A DNA stretch of 64,000 nt from GWB2-37-7 sp942492835 (GCA_942492835.1 OW818645.1:1302001-1366000), one strand, 5' to 3'. Counted from the stretch's first letter, positions 8,566-18,314 are shown. The notes: generated by a model from the sequence alone, not told the origin. Made by a program: numbers and translations.

Positions 8566-9459
8566 TTAAATATTTTCCTTCTTAATATAATACATATTTA
8601 TTACTATTACCGCAATAATAATCATTATCCCTCCGAGCATCTGTATAACTGTCATTTTTTCATTTAAAAGTAAATATGCAGAGGCTGTTGCAATCACCGG
8701 CTCTAGCATAGACAAAATACTTCCTGTGGAGGGAGTAAGAAAATGCAATCCACTAATATATAGTCCAAAAGGTATTATAGTTGCAAATATCGATATGTAA
8801 ACAGCAAAAGTAAGTTCCTTAAGTGTTATTCCTCTCCATAGTATCCATGGCGGCGACACAAACCAGTACACTAATGCACCAAAGCCTACAGCATAAAGCA
8901 AAACAGTCCATGCATTTAATCTTACAGTACATCTATTGCAGAATAATGTATAAAAGCTTAAGAAAAAAGCTGATATTATACCTGTAATTATTCCTAAACT
9001 TTTAAAAGGAGTTACACCCGAGACTTCTCTTCCAAATATTATAAACGAGCTTCCAAGCAAGGATATTAATAACGAGATTGCTATTGCTTTTGATAGTTTT
9101 TCCTTTTTAAAAATTATACTATATAAAACAATTATAGCTGGTGCTAAATACTGCAAGAATATTGCCATAGATACGTTTAAGGTAGCCATTGTATAATAAT
9201 AGGTAGTTTGTACACCCGCAATACCTACTATCCCTAGAGCTGCTATGTTCTTTATATCGTACTTTGTAATTTTCAGCTTTTTTCTGTCAAAAATCACAAA
9301 ATAAATAAACAATATAATAAAAGCTAGGTTTAGCCTCATGTTTACCAATTTAAAGGGATCAATATTATTATTGAAAATAAACTTCGCAGCAGTAGCAGCA
9401 AATCCCCAGAAAAAAGCAGCTGTTAGAACTAAAATAGCTCCTTTTATTTCATTTCTCAC
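8566..9459 (-). CDS. EamA/DMT-family transporter
   Basis: A 297-residue integral membrane protein with about ten hydrophobic helices in two EamA repeats. The first begins near GAILVLTAAFFWGFAATAA, the second near LGIITGIISAFFLSFYTLF. This fold exports metabolites or nucleotide-sugar-like compounds. The substrate is unknown. The start is GTG, set by GGAGG six bases upstream. It is a single gene with its own terminator (8443-8462). Confidence 0.85.
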   Translation of the reverse strand: MRNEIKGAILVLTAAFFWGFAATAAKFIFNNNIDPFKLVNMRLNLAFIILFIYFVIFDRKKLKITKYDIKNIAALGIVGIAGVQTTYYYTMATLNVSMAIFLQYLAPAIIVLYSIIFKKEKLSKAIAISLLISLLGSSFIIFGREVSGVTPFKSLGIITGIISAFFLSFYTLFCNRCTVRLNAWTVLLYAVGFGALVYWFVSPPWILWRGITLKELTFAVYISIFATIIPFGLYISGLHFLTPSTGSILSMLEPVIATASAYLLLNEKMTVIQMLGGIMIIIAVIVINMYYIKKENI

Positions 9460-9579
9460 TCTATTCCTCCTATACTATATAAATAATGCGATTAGTTTTT
9501 ACATACATAAATTATACGATAATTTAAAAAAATTTACTATAAATAGTATGCAAAATAACGGTGTATATGTAGAAAAATA

Positions 9580-9602
9580 AATGCCCCGAATCACGGGGCA
9601 TT
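9580..9602 (-). terminator. Terminator of the YhcN-type lipoprotein gene
   Basis: AATGCCCC / GGGGCATT stem, followed on the minus strand by TATTTTTC. Confidence 0.85.
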
Positions 9603-9606
9603 CATC

Positions 9607-10242
9607 TTATAATCTTGTAGGTGTTATTCTTTTTACCATTTCATTTAATTCGGTAGTAAAAGCATCTACAGGTCTTCCACCTCTAATACCTTCACCTATG
9701 TTTCTTAATCTATCTCCAAAGCCAACCTCTGTGCTTATATATACAGTATTGATTTCATTAAAAGTTGTTTTAACCCTTTGCGATATTTCTTTCTTTATAT
9801 CTCTTTGATTGACTGTTGTAGCATTATTATCTAAGCTTACTCCCACATATGCTGTATTTCCTGTTACCACTACAGTTGCATTCTTTACGCCTTTAACTTG
9901 CTCAACCGCTGTAGCCACTTTATCTGCATTAAGTGTATTATTATTTGTATTCATATAGTTACCCATGTTATTATTTGCAAGGTTGTTATTTGTCAAACCA
10001 TTAGTTCTATTATTTGTTCCAACATTGGTTCCATAATTAGTACCATAGTTAGTACCATAATTAGTACCGTAATTTCTTCCATCTTCTCGATAGTTGACCT
10101 TGTTGCCTTGACCATTGTTTTGATTCAGCTTATTAGTCTTATTTGTATTATCATATATTCTTCTTGCTGGTGTACAACCTGTAAAAGTCAAAGCTGTAAC
10201 AAGGATAAAGGATAAAAATATTAATATAATTTTTTTTGTCAT
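9607..10242 (-). CDS. YhcN/YlaJ-family sporulation lipoprotein
   Basis: A 211-residue lipoprotein. The signal peptide ends in a lipobox (LTFTGC). A low-complexity Asn-rich linker contains repeated Tyr-Gly-Thr-Asn units. The C-terminal domain (DKVATAVEQVKGVKNATVVVTGNTAYVGVSL ... INTVYISTEVGF) matches the YhcN/YlaJ spore lipoprotein family, located in spore membrane or coat layers. I chose the ATG at 10242, eight bases after GGAGG, over an in-frame GTG 15 bases upstream that overlaps the ribosome site. It is probably sporulation-controlled, but no sigma-G promoter was demonstrated. Confidence 0.85.
   Translation of the reverse strand: MTKKIILIFLSFILVTALTFTGCTPARRIYDNTNKTNKLNQNNGQGNKVNYREDGRNYGTNYGTNYGTNYGTNVGTNNRTNGLTNNNLANNNMGNYMNTNNNTLNADKVATAVEQVKGVKNATVVVTGNTAYVGVSLDNNATTVNQRDIKKEISQRVKTTFNEINTVYISTEVGFGDRLRNIGEGIRGGRPVDAFTTELNEMVKRITPTRL
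10028..10072. repeat. 12-bp microrepeat encoding Tyr-Gly-Thr-Asn
   Basis: Four near-identical 12-base units (TAGTACCATAAT-like) in the linker of the YhcN-type lipoprotein give YGTN tetrapeptides in tandem. Copy number could vary between strains. Confidence 0.85.
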
Positions 10243-10464
10243 TAGCAGTTCCTCCACAATTAATAATATTTACAAATACTTAAACTTAAGCACTTGCATT
10301 ATTATTTTTTACGAAGTTCAATGCTAATATAAGACTAAGTTTATGCAATTTCTCCTATTTTAAACACTTAAAAAACAGTATTAATCCATAGAATCCTATG
10401 AGTTAACGTTGTTTTCTTAATTCATTTATAATTTTCTTATGTTATATATGTAAGATTTTACTGC

Positions 10465-12135
10465 TTAAAAAAAGCAACTTTTGCCAACAAATTCTCGCAG
10501 AATTGAGTTGTTTGGTATTCCATTTGAATCCATAGGAAGGAAATAATTCAAAAACTTAATTAAACGCTTTGCTTCAATATATTCAGGCACATCATTTTTA
10601 ATTTTTGAAAGCTGAGAAAATGCAACTTTTTTTAGCACACAAAGTTCATATACCAGAGACGAATTAAACATTATATCTGCTTCCTCCTGATATGGATATA
10701 TATATTTATCCTCTCCTGTTCGTACAGAATCCCATCTTTTTATTGTAGAAAGTGCATCTACAGATCTGAATTGGAAATCTCGTACAATTCTTCTGATGAG
10801 TCTTAAATCTGATGTAGGTATTCTATTATGATTATCTATTTCTAAATGAGTTAGAGCACTTATATATATCTTAAACTTCTTCTCCCTCGAAATATCCTGA
10901 GTAAGTGTCTCATTTAAGCCATGTATACCTTCCACAATTATTACTTGGTCATCATTAATTTTTAACTTTTTGCCCCGCCATTCTCTCATACCGGTATGAA
11001 AATTATATGATGGTACCTCCACCAGTTCACCCTTAATCAACCTAGTCATTACATCATTAAAGGTATTAATATCAATAGCATCCACTGTTTCAAAATTATA
11101 TTCTCCATTTTCATCGACAGGAGTATCCTCACGATTTTTAAAATAGTCATCCATAGAAATCGCAATTGGCTTTATTCCATTTACTCTAAGCTGTATCGAA
11201 AGTCTCTGTGCAAAGGTTGTTTTTCCCGACGAAGAAGGACCTGCAATTAACACTAATTTTTTCTTATCATGAGAATTTGTTATCATATCAGCTATCTGCG
11301 CAATTTTCTTCTCATGCAATGCTTCCGCTATATTTAAAAGTTCTTGAAAACGACCTTCTGTAATAGCATCATTTAAATGACTTACATTTTCTATCTCTAA
11401 AATTTTACCCCATTTTTCAAACTCTCTGAATATACTAAAAAGCTTTTTCTGTTCTACAAACTGAGGTATAATGCCTGGATTACTTTTTTCTGGAAATCGT
11501 AGAATTACTCCGGGAGAATAGTTCTTTAGCTCAAATAACTTCAAATAGCCAGTTGAAGGAACCATATACCCATAAAAATAATCATGATATCCAAAACAGC
11601 TATATACATTCATGTACTTCTTTTCTCTATATTTTAGAAGTTCTATTTTGTCATACTGACCATTTTTCTTAAATAACGCTGATGCTTCCTCATTATTCAT
11701 TCTAGTTTTTTCAAAGGGTAAATCCATTTGCACCAGTTCATGCATTTTCTCCCCTATCTTATTTACGTCTTCCTCAGTTAATTGAATACTATTATCTAAG
11801 TTTTTATGTACTTCACAATAGAAGCCCTTACTTAAAGAGTGTTCAACTGTTACCTTGCACCCATTAAATATTTCCTTTGCTGCTATAATAAACAAAAAGG
11901 CGAGGCTTCTAGAATAAAATCTAAGTCCATTGGATGTAGCACAATCTATAAATTCAATCTTACTATCATCCATCAATTTTTTCCATAATTCTTTTAGTTC
12001 ATTATTTACTATTGCACCTACTATCTCCAATTTATGAAACTGCTGATGCTCACGTGCAATATTAATCAGCTTAATACCCTTTAAATACTCTTTCTCAATA
12101 CCATCAGAAAAGGTAATTTTTATGTATTCCTGCAT
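10465..12135 (-). CDS. Nucleoside kinase (TGS/tRNA-synthetase-additional-domain plus uridine-kinase fusion)
   Basis: A 556-residue protein. The N-terminal ~60 residues look like a TGS/ubiquitin-like domain. Residues about 60-240 resemble the threonyl/alanyl tRNA synthetase second additional domain. The C-terminal half is a phosphoribulokinase/uridine-kinase P-loop domain with Walker A GPSSSGKTTFAQRL and the sequence ISMDDYFKNREDTP. It presumably phosphorylates a nucleoside. The role of the synthetase-like part is unknown. The start is placed at 12135, after GGAGGG. An upstream in-frame ATG lacks a ribosome site. Confidence 0.85.
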   Translation of the reverse strand: MQEYIKITFSDGIEKEYLKGIKLINIAREHQQFHKLEIVGAIVNNELKELWKKLMDDSKIEFIDCATSNGLRFYSRSLAFLFIIAAKEIFNGCKVTVEHSLSKGFYCEVHKNLDNSIQLTEEDVNKIGEKMHELVQMDLPFEKTRMNNEEASALFKKNGQYDKIELLKYREKKYMNVYSCFGYHDYFYGYMVPSTGYLKLFELKNYSPGVILRFPEKSNPGIIPQFVEQKKLFSIFREFEKWGKILEIENVSHLNDAITEGRFQELLNIAEALHEKKIAQIADMITNSHDKKKLVLIAGPSSSGKTTFAQRLSIQLRVNGIKPIAISMDDYFKNREDTPVDENGEYNFETVDAIDINTFNDVMTRLIKGELVEVPSYNFHTGMREWRGKKLKINDDQVIIVEGIHGLNETLTQDISREKKFKIYISALTHLEIDNHNRIPTSDLRLIRRIVRDFQFRSVDALSTIKRWDSVRTGEDKYIYPYQEEADIMFNSSLVYELCVLKKVAFSQLSKIKNDVPEYIEAKRLIKFLNYFLPMDSNGIPNNSILREFVGKSCFF

Positions 12136-12816
12136 ATACTTCCCTCCAATAAACTTTATAATAATATATACTATATATCCCACCAAATAATTTATTTATT
12201 AAATTTTATTCTCTTCACACTTCATTTTATTAATTAATATATTCAACACATATTGGAATAGAATTTTTCTATATAGTAAAAATGTTTAGTGCAAAACAAA
12301 TATATTGATACTTAATATTTTCTTCAGTAAAGCTTAAGATATTTACTATAATACCTTTATATTCATATTAATTTCGCCAAATCTTGTTAGATTCCTTTAA
12401 ATACTTAAAGTGTATTAGATGTAAAAATAATCAAAACTATTATGATTTTTATTGGATATTAGGGGTATAATAATAATAAATTATAAGATTATAGAAAAAG
12501 AAAATGCAGTGAAATAATTAAAAGAAGATAGAACAGTAAGAAATGTTTTAAGTGTTATGGGATAATCGAGAAGTAAATCCTATAAATAGTTAAGTTTACT
12601 GCATTTGTGAACACTAAAATGTTCTAATGTAAATAATTTGTAACAACTTATTAAGTCATATATATTTAATACACTATTGGGGATATAATAATAATATAAG
12701 ATAAAAAGTAAATACTTTTTATTCCTCCCCCTCATTTATATATTTTTGCGGCATTCGGTAAACCGAATGCCGCATTATTGTTATTTAATATGTTTTTGTA
12801 GAATCAGTTTTTTATA
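12136..12816. other. Gene-free AT-rich gap with a strong GC hairpin
   Basis: About 680 bases without a credible gene. Two similar blocks end in GGGGTATAATAATAATA (near 12462-12478) and GGGGATATAATAATAATA (near 12679-12696). After the second come a small AAAAAGTA/TACTTTTT stem, CCTCCCCCTC, and a 13-bp stem TGCGGCATTCGGT/ACCGAATGCCGCA (12747-12774). That stem is T-rich on the plus-strand side only. It may terminate the first protease gene despite lacking a minus-strand T-run, or end a short plus-strand RNA. Confidence 0.5.
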
Positions 12817-14349
12817 TTAGTTTATACCTACTGAAGTAAATGCATTTGCTACTGTAGTGTATTCAGTGCTACCTGCACCATATAAATCTGAAGCAGCTTG
12901 TAGGCATGTTGTTCTTGCGCCTGCGAAGTTAGTACTGCTTGTCATATATGTTGTTAATGCTCTGTAGAATATTGCACCCATCTTATCTGCACCGATTTTT
13001 GAACCGATTAGATAAGCTGCTTTGTTTATTATACCACTGTTATAGTGAACTCCACCGTTATCTTGTGTTGTATTTATATAGTTGTTCATATGAGCTGGAT
13101 CTCCATATATAGTTGGGTCAGCCATGCTTCTTAGTGCATCATTTGGTGTACCTGGAGTCCAAATATCTTCACCTATTAACCAATCAGCCTTTGTTGGTTG
13201 TACATAGAACTCTGCTGCTGTACCCATTATATCTGACATAGCTTCGTTTAATGCACCAGATTGGTTTTGATATACTAGGTTTGCTTCATAGCTAGTAACA
13301 CCATGAGTTAATTCGTGAGCAATTACGTCAAAACCACCTGATAAAGCTAGTGATTGTACGCCATCGCCATCACCAAATACCATTTGTGAACCATTCCAGA
13401 AAGCATTTACATAACTTCTGCTGTAATGTACAGTTGACTTTATAGCCATACCATTACCATTGATGCTGTTTCTGCCGAAGTTGTTCATGTAGTAATCATA
13501 TGTCTTACCAACATAGTATTGAGCATCTACTGCTGCTTTTTGTGTTGTTGTATTCCATGTATTATCAATATCTGTGTAAATAGTTCCAGGTATGCTTGTT
13601 CCATTATTTGCGCTGTATGTAAGTATGCCACCTGTTGCTCTTGTCTTATCAATTAGGTAATATGTTCCATTTGATAGTAATGTGTTTACAGTCTTTGAAT
13701 CACCTAAAACGCCTATACCTGTACCAGTTGAATTTGTTCCAGTTGTTGGTACTCCTCCACCTGTACCTGGTTTTGCTGTTTGTATATAGTCAATCTTGTT
13801 AACTATATCTCCATTTGTTGCATCAACAAATACTAACCAGTTACCAAATGAATCTTCATGTACCCAGTTAACTGTTGTTACATATGTAGGTACATATTCG
13901 CCAGCTACTTCATATAAGTATAATTCAGCTGCTAATACGTCCTCTTGGTTTACTCCCGCTCCCTTTGCATAGCCAACTTCATTCTTTGCAACTTCAATTG
14001 CTTTGTTAGCATTTATGAAAGCACCTTTTTTGTAGTTGTTAGCTTTGTTGTCAAAATTACCGTTTGAAGTGTATATATTCTTTTCGTTGTCAAAGTGAAC
14101 TATGTATTCATTTCCGAATACTGGCATTCCGTCAACCATTTGTTGCATCTTAACGTGTGTGTAGCCTAACTCGTCTGTCTTTACCTTCATTGTCTTAAAA
14201 TTTTGTTCTGAGCTCTCTAGATTAAATTTTCCCTTTAGGAATTTGTGTGCATTGTCAACATCCTTATTAGGATCTGCGCTTACCACTGGAGCAAGCATTA
14301 ATGAGCCTACCATGCTAACAACTAGTAATAGTAACAATAGTTTTTTCAT
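12817..14349 (-). CDS. Thermolysin-like neutral metalloprotease (M4), copy 1
   Basis: A 510-residue secreted zinc protease precursor. It has a signal peptide (residues 1-25, VVSA), an FTP/PepSY propeptide (about 26-200) and a mature M4 domain. The zinc site is HELTH (345-349) with Glu369 24 residues after His345, as in thermolysin. The active-site His lies in NGGVHYNSGI. Calcium-site acidic residues equivalent to thermolysin 177, 185, 190 and 191 are kept. AGAGGGGGA precedes the ATG. It is one of two tandem copies that share about 93% of residues (34 differences by hand count). Confidence 0.95.
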   Translation of the reverse strand: MKKLLLLLLVVSMVGSLMLAPVVSADPNKDVDNAHKFLKGKFNLESSEQNFKTMKVKTDELGYTHVKMQQMVDGMPVFGNEYIVHFDNEKNIYTSNGNFDNKANNYKKGAFINANKAIEVAKNEVGYAKGAGVNQEDVLAAELYLYEVAGEYVPTYVTTVNWVHEDSFGNWLVFVDATNGDIVNKIDYIQTAKPGTGGGVPTTGTNSTGTGIGVLGDSKTVNTLLSNGTYYLIDKTRATGGILTYSANNGTSIPGTIYTDIDNTWNTTTQKAAVDAQYYVGKTYDYYMNNFGRNSINGNGMAIKSTVHYSRSYVNAFWNGSQMVFGDGDGVQSLALSGGFDVIAHELTHGVTSYEANLVYQNQSGALNEAMSDIMGTAAEFYVQPTKADWLIGEDIWTPGTPNDALRSMADPTIYGDPAHMNNYINTTQDNGGVHYNSGIINKAAYLIGSKIGADKMGAIFYRALTTYMTSSTNFAGARTTCLQAASDLYGAGSTEYTTVANAFTSVGIN

Positions 14350-14760
14350 TTTTTATCCCCCTCTTTTTCCTTATCAATCGACATATTTCCCCTTTTTTTA
14401 CAAATATACATATAATATCAACCCGCAATTCATATTTGTTATTACCATTGTCTATATGAAAGTTTATAATAGAGGATTATTTTTCGATTCTAAGGTTTTT
14501 TGTAATCTTTTGTTACAATTATATAATACATCTTATATTTATGAACCACAACGTATAAATATTCGATTAGCGTTGCATATTTTTATATTATATTCAAATA
14601 TCACAGAAATGCTATATAATTCTAAATATTCTATATCTATTTATTTCATGGCTTTCGTTCACTTGAAAGTAAAAAAATACTTCTATTGTATAAATTTACA
14701 CTTTTGGTAATATGTATAATTATGCTTGTTTAAGTAAATTTTTATTTTCTTTGAATGAAA

Positions 14761-14803
14761 AATAAAGATGCATTCGGTATACCGAATGCATCTTTATTTT
14801 TAT
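14761..14803 (-). terminator. Terminator of protease copy 2 (bidirectional)
   Basis: An 18-bp perfect inverted repeat, AATAAAGATGCATTCGGT and its complement. T-rich tracts follow on both strands. The stem core ATTCGGT/ACCGAAT is shared with the hairpin downstream of copy 1. The rest of the 14350-14827 gap is the duplicated leader of copy 1. Confidence 0.85.
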
Positions 14804-14827
14804 TATTTGTTTTTTGGAGAATCAGTA

Positions 14828-16360
14828 CTAGTTTATACCTACTGAAGTAAATGCATTTGCTACTGTAGTGTATTCAGTGCTACCTGCACCATATAAATCT
14901 GAAGCAGCTTGTAGGCATGTTGTTCTTGCGCCTGCGAAGTTAGTACTGCTTGTCATATATGTTGTTAATGCTCTGTAGAATATTGCACCCATCTTATCTG
15001 CACCGATCTTTGAACCGATTAGATAAGCTGCTTTGCTTATTATACCACAGTTATAATGAACTCCACCGTTATCTTGTGTTGTATTTATATAGTTGTTCAT
15101 ATGATCTGGGCATCCATATTGTGTTGGGTTAGCTAAGCTTCTTAGTGCATCATTTGGTGTACCAGGAGTCCATACATCTTCACCTACCAACCAGTCAGCC
15201 TTTGTTGGTTGTGCATAGAACTCTATTGCTGTAGCCATTATATCTGATATAGCTTCGTTTAATGCACCAGATTGGTTTTGATATACTAGGTTTGCTTCAT
15301 AGCTATCAACGCCGTGAGTTAATTCGTGAGCAATTATGTCAAGACCACCTGATAATGCTAGTGATTCCACACCATCGCCATCACCAAATACCATTTGTGA
15401 ACCATTCCAGAAAGCATTTACATAGCTTCTGCTGTAATGTACAGTTGACTTTATAGCCATACCATTACCATTGATGCTGTTTCTACCGAAGTTGTTCATG
15501 TAGTAATCATATGTCTTACCAACATAGTATTGAGCATCTACTGCTGCTTTTTGTGTTTCTGTATTCCATGTATTATCAATGTCTGTGTAAATAGTTCCAG
15601 GTATGGTTGTTCCATTATTTGCGCTGTATGTAAGTATGCCACCTGCTGCTCTTGTCTTATCAATTAGATAATATGTTCCATTTGATAGTAATGTGTTTAC
15701 AGTCTTTGAATCACCTAAAACACCTATACCTGCACCAGTTGAATTTGTTCCAGTTGTTGGTATTGTTCCACCTGTACTTGGTTTTCCTGTTTGTATATTG
15801 TCGATCTTGTTAACTATATTTCCGTTTGTTGCATCAACAAATACTAACCAGTTACCAAATGAATCTTCATGTACCCAGTTAACTGTTGTTACATATGTAG
15901 GTACATATTCGCCTGCTACTTCATACAAGTATAATTCAGCTGCTAATACGTCTTCTTGGTTTACTTCTGCACCCTTTGCATAGCCAACTTCATTCTTTGC
16001 AACTTCAATTGCTTTGTTAGCATTTATGAAAGCGCCTTTTTTGTAGTTGTTAGCTTTGCTGTCAAAATTACCATTTGAAGTGTATACATTGTTGTCATTG
16101 TCAAAGTGAACAATGTATTCATTTCCGAATACTGGCATTCCGTCAACCATTTGTTGCATCTTAACATGTGTGTAACCTAACTCGTCTGTCTTTACCTTCA
16201 TTGTCTTAAAATTTTGTTCTGAACTCTCTAGGTTAAATTTTCCCTTTAGGAATTTGTGTGCGTTGTCAACATTATTATTAGGATCTGCGCTTACCACTGG
16301 AGCAAGCATTAATGAGCCTACCATGCTAACAACTAGTAACAGTAACAATAGTTTTTTCAT
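14828..16360 (-). CDS. Thermolysin-like neutral metalloprotease (M4), copy 2
   Basis: A 510-residue paralogue of the downstream protease with the same layout: signal peptide, FTP/PepSY propeptide, M4 domain. The zinc site HELTH, the downstream Glu and the active-site His are intact, so it should be active. Most differences cluster around the linker at residues 187-212 and the catalytic half. Two new cysteines appear (TQYGCPDH and VHYNCGI in place of IYGDPAH and VHYNSGI). By my alignment these match thermolysin positions 213 and 234. They sit close to the catalytic His and could form a disulfide. AGAGGGGG precedes the ATG. Confidence 0.95.
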   Translation of the reverse strand: MKKLLLLLLVVSMVGSLMLAPVVSADPNNNVDNAHKFLKGKFNLESSEQNFKTMKVKTDELGYTHVKMQQMVDGMPVFGNEYIVHFDNDNNVYTSNGNFDSKANNYKKGAFINANKAIEVAKNEVGYAKGAEVNQEDVLAAELYLYEVAGEYVPTYVTTVNWVHEDSFGNWLVFVDATNGNIVNKIDNIQTGKPSTGGTIPTTGTNSTGAGIGVLGDSKTVNTLLSNGTYYLIDKTRAAGGILTYSANNGTTIPGTIYTDIDNTWNTETQKAAVDAQYYVGKTYDYYMNNFGRNSINGNGMAIKSTVHYSRSYVNAFWNGSQMVFGDGDGVESLALSGGLDIIAHELTHGVDSYEANLVYQNQSGALNEAISDIMATAIEFYAQPTKADWLVGEDVWTPGTPNDALRSLANPTQYGCPDHMNNYINTTQDNGGVHYNCGIISKAAYLIGSKIGADKMGAIFYRALTTYMTSSTNFAGARTTCLQAASDLYGAGSTEYTTVANAFTSVGIN

Positions 16361-16716
16361 TTTTTTGTCCCCCTCTTTTTTTCTTCGTTAATCGACACAT
16401 TCCTTAGTTTTTCTCATTATGTACTAAAAGCAAGTAATGATTCACATTTAAATTTACCTCAATTATATGTGAGCAAACCATTAAGGATTGTGCCTTGATA
16501 CGAAGATTATATTTAGTAATTGATTGTTACATTATTATAATACTTCTTATATTTAGTAATTACAATGTATAAATATACCTGTATATTCGCAATAACTAGC
16601 ATTTTGCTTCTATTATACCCAATTATCAGTGAAATCCTAAAAAATCCTATTAATTTTATACTCATTTGTTTCATTATTTTCGTTCATTTGAAAAATACTT
16701 TATTTTGTAATATAAA

Positions 16717-16742
16717 AAACCTTTTGCATTTGCAAAAGGTTT
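16717..16742 (-). terminator. Terminator of tRNA-Lys(CTT)
   Basis: AAACCTTTTGCA-TT-TGCAAAAGGTTT, followed on the minus strand by a T-run. The remainder of the 16361-16758 gap is the leader of protease copy 2. Confidence 0.85.
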
Positions 16743-16758
16743 ATATTTATAAATAAAA

Positions 16759-16834
16759 TGGTGGGAGTGCGGGGGCTCGAACCCCGGACCCATTGATTAA
16801 GAGTCAATTGCTCTACCAACTGAGCTACACACCC
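16759..16834 (-). tRNA. tRNA-Lys (anticodon CTT)
   Basis: A full cloverleaf on the minus strand: TTGA-CTCTTAA-TCAA anticodon arm, GGTTCGAGCC T-arm, encoded CCA end. One U-U mismatch is visible in the acceptor stem (position 4 with 69). A consensus promoter lies directly upstream. Confidence 0.95.
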
Positions 16835-16870
16835 ATCTGTATTATGTCGAGCTCGCCACCCGACTTATTT

Positions 16871-16899
16871 ATTATACAAGAGTATTAACATAAAGTCAA
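16871..16899 (-). promoter_or_regulatory. Promoter of tRNA-Lys(CTT)
   Basis: On the minus strand TTGACT (16899-16894), a 17-base spacer, then TATAAT (16876-16871). The 5' end of the tRNA lies 37 bases downstream. Confidence 0.85.
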
Positions 16900-16918
16900 T
16901 ATCAATTTATAATTCTTT

Positions 16919-17638
16919 TTAAATTTGTACCTCAAAATTTTTAACCAGCATAAAACCCAGTTGAAGTGCCTTATGCTTATCAAAGCCTTCATCATAATGC
17001 ATGCAGAATACCCTATTCCTATTTTCTTTGTTGAAAAAAGTGCAAAGCTTTTCAATATACATATGCAGATTATCAGTATATTCGTAGCTGCAAACATCAT
17101 GGTATATGTAATCAATCTTCTTTTCATAAAATTCATTAAGCACTTCTTTTGGTACATCGTTCGCATCTCCGCTGTAATATATCTTAATATTTCTATAGTC
17201 CAAAATATATCCATAACATTCTAAATATGAAACATGCGAAACCTGGACGAAGCTGATTCCTACTTCAAAGTCTTCATTTATTAATTTATATTGCTTTGTA
17301 AGCTGGATAATATTATATAAACCTCGTTCTACTCCCATATATTTTAAAAGCTTAGTGATATTATTCTTCTCAGGAGTGAGTATCGTAATACTGATTCTCA
17401 ATGTATAATTTGCATAGAATATAAGATCTCCCAAAGAAGATATATGATCAGGGTGACGATGAGTAATTAGTACATATATATTATTTATATCATCCAATAA
17501 GCTTAAATCCTGCATTCTTGAAAAAGTTGTACTGCCACAGTCAATAAGTAGTAAGGATTTACCTTCTTTTATGAAAGCGCTGTTGTTGCCCAACGAAGTA
17601 TTGAGAGCGCTTCCACTGCCGATAAATTTCAGATACAT
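16919..17638 (-). CDS. MBL-fold metallo-hydrolase
   Basis: A 239-residue metallo-beta-lactamase-fold protein. The metal motif is THRHPDH (residues about 59-65). Further ligand candidates are His in VSHVSY, Asp in YYSGDANDV and the late His in FCMHYDEGF. It resembles small RNase Z/phosphodiesterase-like hydrolases, but the substrate is not evident. No signal peptide, so cytoplasmic. GGAGGATTACTA precedes the start. Confidence 0.85.
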   Translation of the reverse strand: MYLKFIGSGSALNTSLGNNSAFIKEGKSLLLIDCGSTTFSRMQDLSLLDDINNIYVLITHRHPDHISSLGDLIFYANYTLRISITILTPEKNNITKLLKYMGVERGLYNIIQLTKQYKLINEDFEVGISFVQVSHVSYLECYGYILDYRNIKIYYSGDANDVPKEVLNEFYEKKIDYIYHDVCSYEYTDNLHMYIEKLCTFFNKENRNRVFCMHYDEGFDKHKALQLGFMLVKNFEVQI

Positions 17639-17900
17639 AGTAATCCTCCATAAATTGTATTCACAAATTCATTTTACTCTATAATCTCCACTTTTTATAG
17701 TTATGTTACGAAAAATATAACTATATATAAAATATTTTCATACTAATTATTTTGTGTGTTCTATATAATTTATTAGATATAATAATTATATTATAAACAT
17801 ATAATAACAAAAACTCATCATAATTAAAATACAATGTTTTTAAATCCATTGTAATTTGTTAAATTTTCAATTAATATATTATTTAGAAGGAGGTGACACA

Positions 17901-18269
17901 ATGATAAATCAAGAAAATATAAAAGGTTTTATTAAATGGACAAATATAGTAGCTATTTTAAGTATTATTTTAGGAGCTCTAGCAGCTTTAGGTGGATTAA
18001 TCGCATTCATAGTTGGTGCTATTCCTGGTGTCTTAATGATAATAGCAGGTGTTAAGCTTTTAAATGCTAAAAAGGCAGCGGCGGAGCTTGCTGGTATTGA
18101 AGATCCTGTAATATTCAATGAAAGATTAAATAGCCTAATAAGCGAATCAACAGGATTCTTTAAGCTTCAAGGTATATACTATATCGTAAGCATTATTATG
18201 AGTATACTTGCTATAATAATTTATATAGTAGTAATAGCCGCAGTCATCAGCAACATGCCATTGTATTAA
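17901..18269 (+). CDS. Small membrane protein (DUF5362-like)
   Basis: A 122-residue protein with three or four hydrophobic helices: residues about 14-52 (two helices rich in Gly/Ala) and 95-118 (YYIVSIIMSILAIIIYIVVI). A polar middle has the sequence KKAAAELAGIEDP. It resembles the DUF5362 family; function unknown. The start at 17901 is set by GAAGGAGGTGAC. An in-frame upstream start overlaps the ribosome site and is rejected. A terminator follows. Confidence 0.7.
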   Translation: MINQENIKGFIKWTNIVAILSIILGALAALGGLIAFIVGAIPGVLMIIAGVKLLNAKKAAAELAGIEDPVIFNERLNSLISESTGFFKLQGIYYIVSIIMSILAIIIYIVVIAAVISNMPLY

Positions 18270-18284
18270 TTATAAATTATCTAA

Positions 18285-18314
18285 AAATAACCGTGTATTC
18301 GGTTATTTTTTTTT
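18285..18314 (+). terminator. Terminator of small membrane protein gene
   Basis: AAATAACCG / CGGTTATTT stem followed by eight or more T on the plus strand. Confidence 0.9.

Larger units (their letters stand above)
12817..16700. repeat. Tandem duplication of protease gene plus upstream region
   Basis: The two 1533-bp protease genes (12817-14349 and 14828-16360) are near-identical in DNA. Similarity continues upstream of both starts: the GAGGGGG ribosome site, a TGTCGATT element about 35-50 bases before the ATG, and matching blocks (for example TTGTTACA..TTATAATAC and TTTCATT..TTTCGTTCA) to about 14700 and 16690. A unit of roughly 2 kb including its control region was duplicated. Confidence 0.85.
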
